Source: Neoarius graeffei (lineage: Eukaryota; Chordata; Actinopteri; Siluriformes; Ariidae). Taken from it: a stretch of DNA of 64,000 nt. The notes under the pieces are model-generated. The model searched no databases. It had not been told where the DNA came from and saw only the letters and a program-made list of their open reading frames with translations. Of this stretch, positions 22,850 through 32,980 are shown piece by piece. The stretch spans positions 37,317,943 to 37,381,942 of the forward strand of contig NC_083571.1 in NCBI RefSeq assembly GCF_027579695.1. Direction: 5' to 3'. How positions within the stretch are numbered: position 1 is the stretch's first letter; each line of letters starts with the position of its first letter. The position numbers and the translations under genes are program-made.

Positions 22850-22880
22850 ATTAGTCAGACAGAACTGAAGAAGCCTTTCA

Positions 22881-23606
22881 GGCCCACTTTACACGGGGAC
22901 GGTCTGAAACAAAAACGCAAAAGTCCGTTTTCGTTCTCACTTTTTTCCGCGTTTACACGACCGTTTTCAAGGAGGAAATCTGCGTCTATATGGTGACGCA
23001 TAAATGTGTGGAATTCAATTGGATGTGCATGCCAGGCGGCTAGGTGGTGCTGTGACAGACCTCCGCTATGTCTGCACGCATGCGCAACGTCTTCCGTCTT
23101 GTCTGATCTGCACATCTGCGCCGCGAAAACTTTGACTACTCTGGCTATGGTAAGTAAGAAAGTAAGTAAAAAAGTAAGAGCATACTATACCCGCCTCTGT
23201 TCATTAACGGTATACTGTATGTGCAGATTCGGTATAGATGTTCGAAGGACTCCTGGACGTTTATTAAAGCTGCCAGAGCAGCTTGAAGGTCCGTTGGATC
23301 GATGTAATCAGACATGCTCTTACTTTTTTACTTACTTTCTTACTTCCCGGGCTGGCATGTACAGTATATGACATATGTATGACGTAAACGCGTACCCGAC
23401 GTGAGCAGATCCAAGCAGAGTTTCGCGTATTGGGTAGTTTAGACGGATATGCAACGGGGGCTGTTTTTAACTTATCCACTCTGGAAGGTGTTTTCAATTT
23501 TTTCCGTTTTTCAGCCTCAGAAACGCCGTCCCCGTGTAGACGAAAGGCACTTCCGATAAAATATTTAGTCGTTTTTACCCGACAGCGTCCTCGTGTAAAC
23601 GGGCCC
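22881..23606. mobile_element. TCA-flanked MITE (PIF/Harbinger-like)
   Basis: Inverted ends of the form GGGCCC(G/A)(T/C)TTTACACG, with TCA duplicated at 22878-22880 and 23607-23609. A 3-bp TNA target fits PIF/Harbinger. It contains a separate 32-bp perfect inverted repeat (23151-23348). Confidence 0.65.
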
Positions 23607-23720
23607 TCAGATGAGAGGTGAAACGTCTTCAAGAATCTTCAACCAAGTCCAGTTGCTCTCTTTTACCACCCACAGTTTACTCTGACCTGGATGACTGAGA
23701 ATCCTCACAGAAATGAGTAG

Positions 23721-24056
23721 TAGTAATTTATTCTGTAGTTAAAAAAAGAAATCATAAACTGCATGTTTAAAAATTAAACAAAAGAAATAAATACAGCAAA
23801 GTTGAAAGGAACTTGAAATCTGTGAGTGAAATGTCCAAGAAAAAAAATCTGATTTCTTTTTAACATAAAAAAAATCTAAATATAAAATTCCAGAAAAACA
23901 CTGTACTGATATTAGAAAAAAAACTGAAAAGCATGCAAATGTCACGCACGTTACGTTCATTATTATATTAATATTGTATTGATATGAATCAATATATTGT
24001 GTCATGAAAATTGTATTGATTGCCATGATGTAATAAATTATACAGTGGATTATATC
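23721..24056. other. No gene seen
   Basis: A-rich, with no coding frame of note; flanked by retroelement and hAT relics. Confidence 0.5.
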
Positions 24057-24823
24057 CAATGCTGGGAGTAACGCGTTACAAAAGTAACAAATTCCTGTAA
24101 TGCATTGCTTTTTGCGGTAACGCGGTAATGAAAGGCATTACAGAAATAAATTTGGTAATATTTTACTTGGTACAAATGTCAGTAACGTGCGTTACAGTGC
24201 ATTTTTAACCTGGAATGAAGTGGTGTTTTTTTTTCCTTCATACAAATTCGCCAAAATCACCGCGAGATCAGCAGAGGTGAAACGTCCTCGCAAAATGTTT
24301 CACTTCCTTTTCCTTTAGGCTAGTCAGACGGAAGAGAGAGATGAGTGAACCTGCAGCTGATCTAATGTCGGATAGCACATTCTCCAGATTGGCATACGCC
24401 CATTACTTTAAGTTTGTGAAAAATAAGGATGTGAAGAACATCGTAGTCAAATACACTGTGTGCTAAACCTAAAGAACTGTCCACTTCCCGAAATAGCACC
24501 AGTAATTTAACTAAACATTTACAGAGGTGCCATAGTAACATGAAGTTAGCAAGGAAGCAAGCAGAGGATGAGAGTGGCAATAAAATCACAAAGCAGCCTA
24601 AATTAACGTTCTGCCGCTCTGAGATGCTCCTTCAGCCTCAAGAGGTTAGGAGACTTGTGGCCGAGTATGTTGTTGAAGATATGCTGACAGTTTGTTGACA
24701 TTTTTGTCCTGTATAACTGAGTTTTTTTTGTGGTTGGAAGTCAGACTAAAGTGATTGAGCTGCCTTTCCTTCGAGGGCTAACAGGCCTAAGCACTTCAAT
24801 ATCATTAAAAGCACTTTGATTTT
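24057..24823 (+). mobile_element. hAT element relic
   Basis: The left end GCTGGGAGTAACGCGTTACA is characteristic of a widespread fish hAT group and repeats internally (TAACGCGGTAATG). It contains a BED-finger coding fragment; the right end is not recognised and a SINE lies at 24824. Confidence 0.65.
24341..24699 (+). pseudogene. hAT transposase BED-finger fragment
   Basis: MSEPAADLMSDSTFSRLAYA to KNIVVK, then with one frameshift near 24455 CAKPKELSTSRNSTSNLTKH and LQRCHSNMKLARKQAE, ending at TGA. This is the N-terminal BED zinc finger region (Cys pair, then H-x4-C/H) that binds the transposon ends. The catalytic domain is absent. Confidence 0.75.
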
Positions 24824-25095
24824 CTCATCTCATTATCTCTAGCCGCTTTATCCTGTTCTACAGGGTCGCAGGCAAGCTGGAGCCTATCCCAGCTGACTAC
24901 GGGCGAAAGGCGGGGTACACCCTGGACAAGTCACCAGGTCATCACAGGGCTGACACAGACACAGACAACCATTCACACTCACATTCACACCTACGCTCAA
25001 TTTAGAGTCACCAGTTAACCTAACCTGCATGTTTTTGCCTGCGACCCTGTAGAACAGGATAAAGCGGCTACAGATAATGAGATGAGATGAGATGA
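24824..25095 (-). mobile_element. V-SINE with inverted 3' end (tails outward)
   Basis: Minus 3' part (24824-25034) joined to about 60 bases of a plus-oriented 3' end (25035-25095), both GATGAG tails facing out. No clear target duplication. Confidence 0.8.
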
Positions 25096-25329
25096 ATGGC
25101 TAAATGTAAGAAGTATGATCTTGTTATAAGAACTATTTTGATTATTTTGAGTTAATCAGATCTCGCATAATAAGTTCCCCAATCTTATTTTGGAATTATT
25201 TCATCTAAAAACAGGTTAGATTTTTCATCTTACTTTAAGAAATCTTACCAAGTCAAATTTGACTAGTTCCATTGGCAGATTTTTTTCACCTGATTCAAGC
25301 AAATATGCTTTGTTTTAATCTTTTATTTC
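25096..25329. other. AT-rich repeat-like spacer
   Basis: No gene. Contains CAAATTTGACTAGTTCCATT, part of a common fish repeat. Confidence 0.4.
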
Positions 25330-25335
25330 TTATTT

Positions 25336-26087
25336 TTGAAAGGCCATTTTTTGCAGTGTGGGTGTTATGGTGTAGGCAACGTAAATGACAACGGTTTACT
25401 GCTGCTTGAACTGTGCACCAAGTTTCAGTTGCTTATTTCTAGCAGGCAATTTCAGCATAAGGGCGACCATGTAACAACATGGATGCACCCAAGATCTAAA
25501 CAATGGCACTTGCTAGACTATGTAATTGTGCGTAAGCGTGACATGCAAGATGTCTGCAATGTCCATTCCTTGCGTGGAGCAGTGCTAGACAGACCATGCG
25601 CTTGTTAGATCAAAGATGCGTTTGGCCATCAAGCCTACTGCTCGGTCACGTAAGACAGTTAAGCTTCCTAAACGTCTAGATGTTGCACAACTTTACTCAT
25701 CAGATACACAGGCCATCTTGCAGGAACGACTCAGCACAGTGATGTACTCCAACTCATGGAAGGTTACCCGTGAGCAAATCTACAACGTCACTAAGGATGT
25801 TGTTGGCACTGTGTCCTCCAAATCCCAAGACTGGTTTGATGAAAATGATCAAGCCATAAGTGTCACTCTTTCTACCAAGAACAATTTATGTAAACACCTT
25901 ATGCAGAAAAAACTATCAGAGACTCAGAGAAAGCAACTGAATGAGGAGTTTAAGCAAGCTAAGGCTGATGCACAACATACTCTGCGGACAATGCAGGACA
26001 CATGGTGGTCAAATCTTGCAGCAGAGATGCAGACCACTGCTGATTCCAAAAACAGCAAGGAGCTGCACAGCCTAATTAAGCAAGCCA
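25336..26087 (+). pseudogene. LINE endonuclease C-terminus and linker
   Basis: NDNGLLLLELCTKFQLL, TTWMHPRSKQWHLLDYVIVR, then after a frameshift near 25600 RKTVKLPKRLDVAQLYSSDT through NSKELHSLIKQA. TWxHPRSxxWHLxDYVIVR is the end of an APE-type LINE endonuclease. The N-terminal part is missing and the frame is cut by a transposon at 26088. Confidence 0.8.
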
Positions 26088-26227
26088 TAGTCCACTTGCA
26101 TGTGATGTCACAGCCGATCCAGATTGTAAACAGACGCCATCTTGTCGGTCAAACGCCATATTTCCGCCATCGCAATTTACCGACACTGACTTTCGTTGTT
26201 TTTCGCCCAAATCTGCAAATATTGCCG

Positions 26228-26407
26228 GAGAGTTGTATGGCAGATAAATGCCACAACAGGAGAGGTCAGAAATCGGGAAGAAAGTTTCATAGGCTGCCAT
26301 GGGACCCTGACAGGCATGCAAAATGGATTGCTGCTATCAGCCAGGCCGATCCAAACAACAAGGCATGGGTACCGACTGGAAAGAACGATCACTGGCGCCT
26401 GTACTAG
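26228..26407 (+). pseudogene. THAP-domain fragment
   Basis: CMADKCHNRRGQKSGRKFHR, LPWDPDRHAKWIAAI and WVPTGKNDHWRL fit the THAP zinc-binding fold: C-x4-C, FHRLP, the conserved Trp and the W-x-P motif. The final C-x-x-H pair is lost to a TAG at 26405. THAP domains bind transposon ends. The true start is unclear, since the first Cys precedes the ATG at 26237. Confidence 0.65.
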
Positions 26408-26435
26408 TGCTCAATACTTACCGTAAGTGACTTAC

Positions 26436-26629
26436 CCGTCCAATGAGGATTGTTATTTTCTTGTTTACAAGATGCCACATCTGAGGGGGGCTGACAAATC
26501 CTGAATTTCTGTAAAGATAACTGTCCAGAGATTTATAAGCACGCAGTGCTTCACCACTGAACAGCGAGGGAAAGTTAATGAGGTAATTATACACATCTGG
26601 GTATTCCACCTCTGGCAGTTCAATATCCA
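26436..26629 (-). pseudogene. Exon of a SWIM/YqaJ-type transposon-borne protein
   Basis: Minus exon DIELPEVEYPDVYNYLINFP then EALRAYKSLDSYLYRNSGFV and LVNKKITILIGR, between an acceptor (GTGTCAG|TG) and a strong donor (CGG|GTAAGT). I associate YPDVYNYL...KAYKSLDAY with fish multi-domain proteins carrying SWIM and YqaJ-like nuclease regions; memory-based, not verified. It faces the THAP fragment. A likely preceding exon of a related gene is at 41919-42160. Confidence 0.5.
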
Positions 26630-27060
26630 CTGACACGGTCGTGAAAACTACGTCCGGTAATCAATAAGGGTCACTAATCTGTAGGTCGTTTATTTTAGAC
26701 ATATATCTATCTGTTCATTAGGCAAGGCAAGTTTATTTATATAGCACATTTCATACACAATGGCAGTTCAATGTGCTTTACAGAAGTAAAAACAAAAACA
26801 GTAAACAATAGAGAAATAAAATTACATAAAATTTTATTTTTATTCTAAAACAATTAATTAAAAGAATTAAAAGAATTAAAAGAAAATAAGAATTAAACAA
26901 TAGTAGAAATAAAATAATAAAAATAAAGTAGAAATAGGAGGAAAAAAAACCAGCAGAATAGAATAAAGAATAAAATAGAATAAAGTTAAAATTAAAGTAA
27001 ATTTAAAACATGCAGAGAAAGTAAAAATTATATAAAAAAAAAGAAGACAATATTAATTAT

Positions 27061-27795
27061 TTAACAGAAAGCATCTGAAAACAGCTTGGTCTTTAACCTA
27101 GATTTAAAACTGCCAACAGCAGGAGCATTTTTGATGTCCTCTGGGAGTTGGTTCCATAGCTGTACTGCATAGTAGCTAAAAGCTGCTTCACCACACTTTG
27201 TTTTAACAACTGGTTTTAATAGTAAATTTTTCTGTTTTGATCTGGTAGATCTGATTGGGTTAGGCCGCTGCAACATATCAGAGAGGTAATTGGGCCCTGT
27301 ACCATTTAGAGATTTGTACACCAGCAGCAATGCTTTAAAGTCAATTCTGTAGCTTACTGGAAGCCAGTGAAGGGACCTTAGAATTGGAGTAATGTGCTCT
27401 GTTCTTTTTGTTCGTGTGAGAACCCTAGCCGCTGCATTTTGAACCAGCTGAAGTCGTTTGATGGTCTTTTTTGGCAGGCCTGTGAAAAGGCCATTGCAGT
27501 AATCAACCCTACTAGAGATGAAGGCATGTATTAGTTTTTCCAGATCATTTTTTGACACAAGTCCTCTTAGTTTGGAAATGTTTTTTAGGTGATAAAATGC
27601 CGATTTAGTGATTGCTTTCATGTGACTGTCAAAGTTTAGCTCTCTGTCAATGAAAACACCAAGATTTTTAACCATTTCTTTAGTTTTCATCCCTTTTGTG
27701 TCAAGAATAGTGGTAATCTTGAGTCTTTCATCTTTTTTTCCAAATAGAATTACTTCTGTTTTATCTGTGTTCAGCTGAAGAAAATTTTGTGACAT
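27061..27795 (-). pseudogene. L2 ORF2 C-terminal fragment
   Basis: 244 codons open, MSQNFLQLNTDKTEVILFG to FKSRLKTKLFSDAFC, the same region as the copy at 1600-2805 but uninterrupted. Endonuclease and catalytic RT motifs are absent. Confidence 0.8.
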
Positions 27796-27861
27796 CCAGC
27801 TATTGATTTGATCGATACACTGGTAGAGACATTCAAGGGGGGCATAATCATTAGGTGAATT

Positions 27862-29016
27862 TTATAGGTGAATTTTTTGCAATATCATGAGTCTAGAAGG
27901 GAAGTCCATCCGAGGAGAAGTGGAGTCGTCTGTCCTTGAATGTTGGGAGTCTTGCAAGTCAGATGTTTGTGTGTCCTTGATGACGACTTGCAAAGATGAT
28001 TGTTTAGGCTTTGCAACTATGTCAGTCTGCGACATCTTATCAACTGTTTTCCTCGGTGCTGGCTGAGAAAAGATTGCAAGTTTGTAGTGGTCTGCTAAGA
28101 CTTTGGCTCCAATCCAGCTGAGTTCAGTGCTATTTGGCTTGTAAAATTCTCTGCGATTCCAGAAAAGGTTAAAATTGTCTATGAAGTTCATACCAAATGA
28201 AGAACAAGTTTTTCCAAGCCAGGTGTTAAGACTGAAGAGTCGAGAAAAAGCAAAACTTCCTCTCGCTGGAAGTGGGCCACTGATAAAAGATTGAATTCCA
28301 ATCTTATAGAGCTCAGAAAAAAGTTTTCTGAAATCGTCTTGGACAAACAGCTGTTCTCTGAAAACATCATTTGCTCCCACATGCACAACAATACGTTTAA
28401 TAGTTTTATGCTCGGACATGACCTTCAAAATGCTGTCTTTGGTGTCAGAGATGGATGCATTTGGGAGACAACAAATCATCCTATAACCTTTTAATTGTCT
28501 TACAGTGGAATCACCAAGAACAAGGGTTGTGGGATCAGGTGGTGTTACGAGCTGATTTTTGCCTCTTCTCACAGCTCTTCGATCTTGGTGCTCTCTCTTT
28601 TTACTATGTGTTTGTCCACTTGAAAAATCCTCTTCCACATCCCTGAGGCATTCAAATTTGTTCTGAATCCTTATGGGCTGTGGATTTTCCATAGGATTGT
28701 AGATCCTATTGTAATTTGTAGAACGAGCTGGTGTTGAAGTAATTACTCTTCTGTTTTTATTTTTGGGCTTACCACCCATCATTTGCCAGTTTTCTGTACT
28801 CACATTTTGCCCAGCTTGATTGGTGAATTCATCCATAATGTCCTCAGTCTGTCGGAGTGCAATCTCTGCATTCTCAGCCACTGTTTCTGTACTCTTTTCC
28901 TGAGATATCGCTTTTAATTCGTCCGTCTTTGGCAGAGCATTAATCTTTGATTCCAGAATAGAGATCCTCTGTTCTAGTTCCATGCATTTTCTGCAGGATT
29001 TTTTGCTTCTTGCCAT
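27862..29016 (-). CDS. L2 ORF1 protein with coiled coil and esterase-like domain
   Basis: 384 residues without a stop. CRKC (8-11), a short coiled coil (12-30), a charged linker, then an SGNH/esterase-like domain: VLGDSTVRQ (166-174) with the nucleophile-block Ser and HVGAND (212-217). ORF1 esterase domains are known from CR1/L2 LINEs. In the last block, where an Asp-x-x-His pair is expected before LSW-x-GA, the sequence reads PNSTELSWIGA (294-304), so both Asp and His appear replaced. The last residues probably run into the deletion joint. An old element frame, not a host gene. Confidence 0.7.
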   Translation of the reverse strand: MARSKKSCRKCMELEQRISILESKINALPKTDELKAISQEKSTETVAENAEIALRQTEDIMDEFTNQAGQNVSTENWQMMGGKPKNKNRRVITSTPARSTNYNRIYNPMENPQPIRIQNKFECLRDVEEDFSSGQTHSKKREHQDRRAVRRGKNQLVTPPDPTTLVLGDSTVRQLKGYRMICCLPNASISDTKDSILKVMSEHKTIKRIVVHVGANDVFREQLFVQDDFRKLFSELYKIGIQSFISGPLPARGSFAFSRLFSLNTWLGKTCSSFGMNFIDNFNLFWNRREFYKPNSTELSWIGAKVLADHYKLAIFSQPAPRKTVDKMSQTDIVAKPKQSSLQVVIKDTQTSDLQDSQHSRTDDSTSPRMDFPSRLMILQKIHL

Positions 29017-29438
29017 TTTGTATTAAAAACTAACTTATAAAGATGAAGGGGGAAAAAAAAGAAGTGGAAATTAAATTAAAATTAAAAGCTTATAAAGATG
29101 AAAAATAAAATGAGAAAAAAAATAGTGAAAATTCAATGAGAAAGTATAGAAATAAAGATCAAGAAAGCAGGAGCAAAGCAAAGAAGCGTCCTACTCGCTT
29201 GAGTAGGAGGAGCAGAGTCATTAGAAAAATGAGCCGTGTAGTCCGTCGGTTGAAATTGATCCATTTTGTATACGAGTGCAACAATATTCAGCTGTGTTGT
29301 TGACCGACAAGATGGCGTCTGTTTACATTCCAGCCGGGATTCGGTCACATGACTGCAAGAGGTCTATTGGGCCTCGTGTGGCAAGAATTACTCCTCTGAG
29401 GTCAAAAGATGGCAAGGTGGTGTACGTGATGGACAAAG

Positions 29439-30483
29439 GCTACGTTCACACTGCAGGCTGAAGTGACTCAAATCCGATCTTTTCGCCCATATGTGACCTG
29501 TATCCGATCTTTTATTGACAATATGAACGACACAGATCCGATTTTTTCAAATCCGACCCAGGCCGTTTGGATATGTGGTCCTAATTCCGATTCCTATCTG
29601 ATCTTTTCATATGCGACTTCAGTCTGAACCGCCAGGTCGCATTCATCCGACTTACACGTCATCAACAAGCCACAAACGTCACTATTCTGCGCTGAAGTAG
29701 GCGGCGGGTCTCTCAAAAAAAGTTACAACATGGCGCATAATCACGGGCGCAGATAGAGGGTGGGACTCGTCCCACCCAGATTTAAATTCACCTCGCTCGG
29801 TCCCTCCCACTTATAGGGAGGAAAAAAGTCTATGCTGTCTTTCTTTGCATAAGGCAAACCTCACGGAAAAATCAAAAGACTAATTACCATTCGGTTTATT
29901 GAGGTGCACAGCAGTGTATACATAGTTGCAACAACTCACATAAAACAAAACAAAGACCGATATTCGGTTGGTTGAGCTGCGCAGACTGCACAGGTTGCGA
30001 GCTCGAGCTTGGTTGCTATGGTAACCCGCAACAAGTTTGACAGGCATATTGGGGTTGGTTTGCTGGCAGCTTTGTCCCCCCCAGTTTTTTGTCCCCCCCA
30101 GTTCAAAAAACGTATCTGCGCCCCTGCGCATGACATCAATGCGAGGGCCGCTTCGGGCTGTGAAGGTTCTGAATCTTCTCAATGGAAGGACGCAGAGGTT
30201 AGGGAGCTGATTTCCATTTGGGGGGATGCAGCTATTCAAGCTAGATTGGATGGGTCATACCGCAACCGGGCGGTTTTACTTCCGTAAACACTGGCCATGC
30301 TCACTGCGTGTGACGTCATCGTATCCTGCAATGCGCATGCGGAACACTTTTAGGTCGCTTTTCGTTCATACTGAGGATCACATACAAGTCGCATATATTT
30401 GTTAATGTGAACGACCTCACAAAAAAATCGGATTTCACAAAAAAATCGGAATTGAGCATTAAGCCTTGCAGTGTGAATGTAGC
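29439..30483. mobile_element. MITE with GCTACGTTCACACTGCA ends
   Basis: Inverted ends GCTAC(G/A)TTCACACTGCA, plus repeated ATCCGATCTTTT / AAAAAATCGGATTT subterminal motifs. It interrupts the LINE between GTGATGGACAAAG and GAAAATAACTAGTCAATGG. A smaller element (29742-30126) lies inside. Confidence 0.7.
29742..30126. mobile_element. Nested short hAT-like element
   Basis: Ends CA(C/G)GGGCGCAGATA in inverted orientation, flanked by CGCATAAT and CGCATGAC (6 of 8 identical), compatible with an old hAT duplication. No coding. Confidence 0.5.
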
Positions 30484-32520
30484 GAAAATAACTAGTCAAT
30501 GGAAAGAACACTTCTCTGAGAATAGAGAATCACACGTGGATCTTGTAGTTTTAGATACCATAGCTCAGCAGCCTATAGCCTACACAATGGAAACGCCACC
30601 CACTATGGAAGAGGTACGCAACTCAATCGCGAAGCTAAATCTTGGAAAAGCAGCTGGTCAAGATGGATTGTTTGCCAAGGTATTTCGGTTTGGAGGAGAG
30701 CACTTAACTGATATCATGTACAGAGTTATCTTAGACATCTGGACCTGTGGAGTAGTCCCAAAAGAGTGGAGAGATGCTATTTTGATTCCTCTGTACAAGG
30801 GGAAGGGTGTCCGTGAAATCTGTGAGCACTAGAGAGGCATAGCATTATTATGTGCAGCTGGAAACATCTTGTCTGGCGTAATTCTTTCCAGACTAAATGC
30901 CCATATGTGTGTTAGAGTCCTCCCAGGATCCCAGTGCGGTTTTAGAGCAAACAGAGGAACAACAGACATGATATCACAGCGCGCCAAATCCAAGAAAAGT
31001 GTGTAGAACAGGGCCAGTGCTAGTATCAGGTCTTTGTCAATCTCACAAAGGCTTTTGATACGGTCAACAGAGAAGCACTCTGGATTATTCTTGGAAAGCT
31101 TGGCTGCCCCCCACACTTCATAAACCTGGTCAAGTCCTTCCATGATGACATGGAGGCTTCCGTAATTGTTGGCGGCATCATGTCTGAATCCATAAAAGTG
31201 GAGAATGGTGTTAAGCAGGGAGATCTAGTTGCACCAACTTTGTTCTCCATCTTCTTTTCCATGGTTCTTATGGATGCCTTCAAGAACTGTGACCAAGGTG
31301 TGTATGTACGGTATCGTAGTACAGACAAGCTTTTCAACATACGCCGCTTTTCGGCTAAATCGAAAGTTCTTCTAACTATTGTCTGCGATCTCCTTTACGC
31401 TGACGACTGTGACCTGGTCTCCCACACTGCTGCTGATATGCAGAGGTTCATGGACAGGTTGTCCAAGTCATGCAAAGCTTTTGGTCTGATAATCGGTTTG
31501 GATAAGACAGTCATGGGCGGCACGGTGGTGTAGTGGTTAGCGCTGTCGCCTCACAGCAAGAAGGTCCTGGGTTCGAGCCCCGGGGCCGGCGAGGGCCTTT
31601 CAGTGTGGAGTTTGCATGTTCTCCCCGTGTCCGCGTGGGTTTCCTCCGGGTGCTCCGGTTTCCCCCACAGTCCAAAGACATGCAGGTTAGGTTAACTGGT
31701 GACTCTAAATTGACCGTAGGTGTGAATGTGAGTGTGAATGGTTGTCTGTGTCTATGTGTCAGCCCTGTGATGACCTGGCGACTTGTCCAGGGTGTACCCT
31801 GCCTTTCGCCCGTAGTCAGCTGGGATAGGCTCCAGCTTGCCTGCGACCCTGTAGAAGGATAAAGCGGCTAGAGATAATGAGATGAGAGGAGATAAGACAG
31901 TCATCATGTTTCAACCAGCTCCAGGCGCAGCCTATGTAGAACCTTCCATTTATGTGGATGGGAAGAAGCTGAAAGTCGTTGATAACTTTACCTACCTCAG
32001 TAGCATGATAAATCATCAATGTTCCCTTGACAATGAAATCTCTCTCCGGCTTAAGAAAGCTACTGATGCCTTTTCTGTTTTTCAAGACCGTGTATGGTCT
32101 CAGAAAGGCTTGAAGAAGAAAACAAAATTAGAGGTCTACAGTATAATGCCTGTGTTCTTACAAGCCTTCTATATTTTTGTGAGACATGGGTGACTTATAG
32201 GAAACATTTAGATCTTCTGGAGCGCTTTCATCAGCATTGTCTGTGATCAATCCTTGGCATTCAGCGCATCGCGCATGTTCCAGACACAGAAGCACTGGAG
32301 CGAGCCAATACACTCAGCACAGAAGCTCAAATACACAAACACCACCTTTGTTGGGCGGGACATCTGGTTCGGCTGGATGACAGCCGTATCCCCAAGCAGA
32401 TGTTCTATGGAGAGCTAGCTGAGGGAAAGAGACCTCAGCAAAAACCTAAGAAGCATTTCAAAGACTGTGTTAAAGATTCCCTGTTAAAATTCTATCATAA
32501 ACTGGGAAGAACAGGCTGGC
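30484..32520 (+). pseudogene. LINE reverse transcriptase, split by SINE
   Basis: Order: ITSQWKEHFSENRESH, NLGKAAGQDGLFAKVFRFGG, AILIPLYKGKG, RGIALLCAAGNILSGV, QCGFRANRGTTDMI, NGVKQGDLVAPTLFS and the catalytic YADD in DLLYADDCDLVSHTA (31390-31435). The SINE cuts it at 31514. Beyond it are KKLKVVDNFTYLSSMI and the C-terminal WAGHLVRLDDSRIPKQMFYG. Several stops and frameshifts (30829, 31005, 32245, 32522). RT motif order is normal. Confidence 0.8.
31515..31890 (+). mobile_element. V-SINE/Mermaid-type SINE inside LINE RT
   Basis: Full-length. A perfect 14-bp duplication GATAAGACAGTCAT at 31501-31514 and 31891-31904 splits the RT codon run for LDKTV-M. Confidence 0.93.
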
Positions 32521-32637
32521 GATAGGAATACTTGGAGGAAACAGATACACGGAGGCTGTCATTCATTCCATGCTAAGTCAATAGGCTAGGCCAAAACCAA
32601 AAGAGCTCCCCGCAAAGGAGAGGAAGTAGATACAGAT

Positions 32638-32980
32638 GTGCCTCAGTTCCGCTGTAATGAGCGTGGCCGTATTAGCTTGTCAAATGCAGGGCTTCAAAGC
32701 CATCTCAGAAGTCATACAGACCACCCCCCCCACACACACACAGATTATATTCAGTTTGTTCCGGTAGACCCACTTACGTGTCATGTCTGCAGCAAAGTCT
32801 GCAAGAGCTGTTCTGGACTTACAAGACATTTCAAAACTCAAAGATCCTCCATCCGACGGAACCAACCATCAGGCCACAACCACAGACCTAGTTTGCAGTA
32901 TTTGCGGCAAACTCTGTAAGCCACTCGCTGGCTTCAAAAGTGACTGTCGATCTCATGTGAGTAGGAATAATCAGCCATAG
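32638..32980 (+). pseudogene. LINE C-terminal zinc fingers
   Basis: Three C2H2-like units in two frames: FRCNERGRISLSNAGLQSHL, LTCHVCSKVCKSCSGLTRHF and LVCSICGKLCKPLAGFKSDC. C-x2-C...GL-x-x-H-x3-H units at the end of some LINE proteins bind nucleic acid. The first has lost its second Cys. Confidence 0.6.

Larger units (their letters stand above)
19480..23720 (+). mobile_element. Penelope-like retroelement 3' fragment broken by four insertions
   Basis: Coding pieces at 19492-19644 and 21556-21680 join across a hAT (19645-21555). The same 3' region resumes near 22326-22372, 22841-22880 and 23607-23720, separated by a MITE, an RTE-type fragment and a TCA-flanked MITE. The tail carries ACTGAAGAAGCCTTTCA and GATGAGAGGTGAAACGTCTT, which I associate with the 3' end of this fish retroelement. 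Confidence 0.55.
26722..29217 (-). mobile_element. L2-type LINE, both ends present, internally deleted
   Basis: The 3' end (GGCAAGGCAAGTTTATTTAT, minus tail) is at 26722, the 5' UTR reaches 29217, and TCATTAG is duplicated at 26715-26721 and 29218-29224. ORF1 is complete, but the endonuclease and most of the reverse transcriptase are deleted at about 27796-27861. Confidence 0.8.
26090..29364. mobile_element. THAP/YqaJ-type DNA transposon relic (ISL2EU-like) with L2 inside
   Basis: The ends share TGTAAACAGACGCCATCTTG and GTCGGTCAA in inverted orientation (left 26130-26166, right 29300-29345); the outermost bases (GTCCACTTGCA and GACCTCTTGCA in inverse) lie beside TA. It holds a THAP-like frame on plus and a SWIM/YqaJ-associated exon on minus. 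The L2 at 26722-29217 is a later insertion. Assignment to ISL2EU, which pairs a transposase with a YqaJ nuclease, is inference. Confidence 0.55.

Noticed and set aside
29880..30239. 119-codon minus frame
   Set aside because: Lies within a nested MITE; no recognisable domain.
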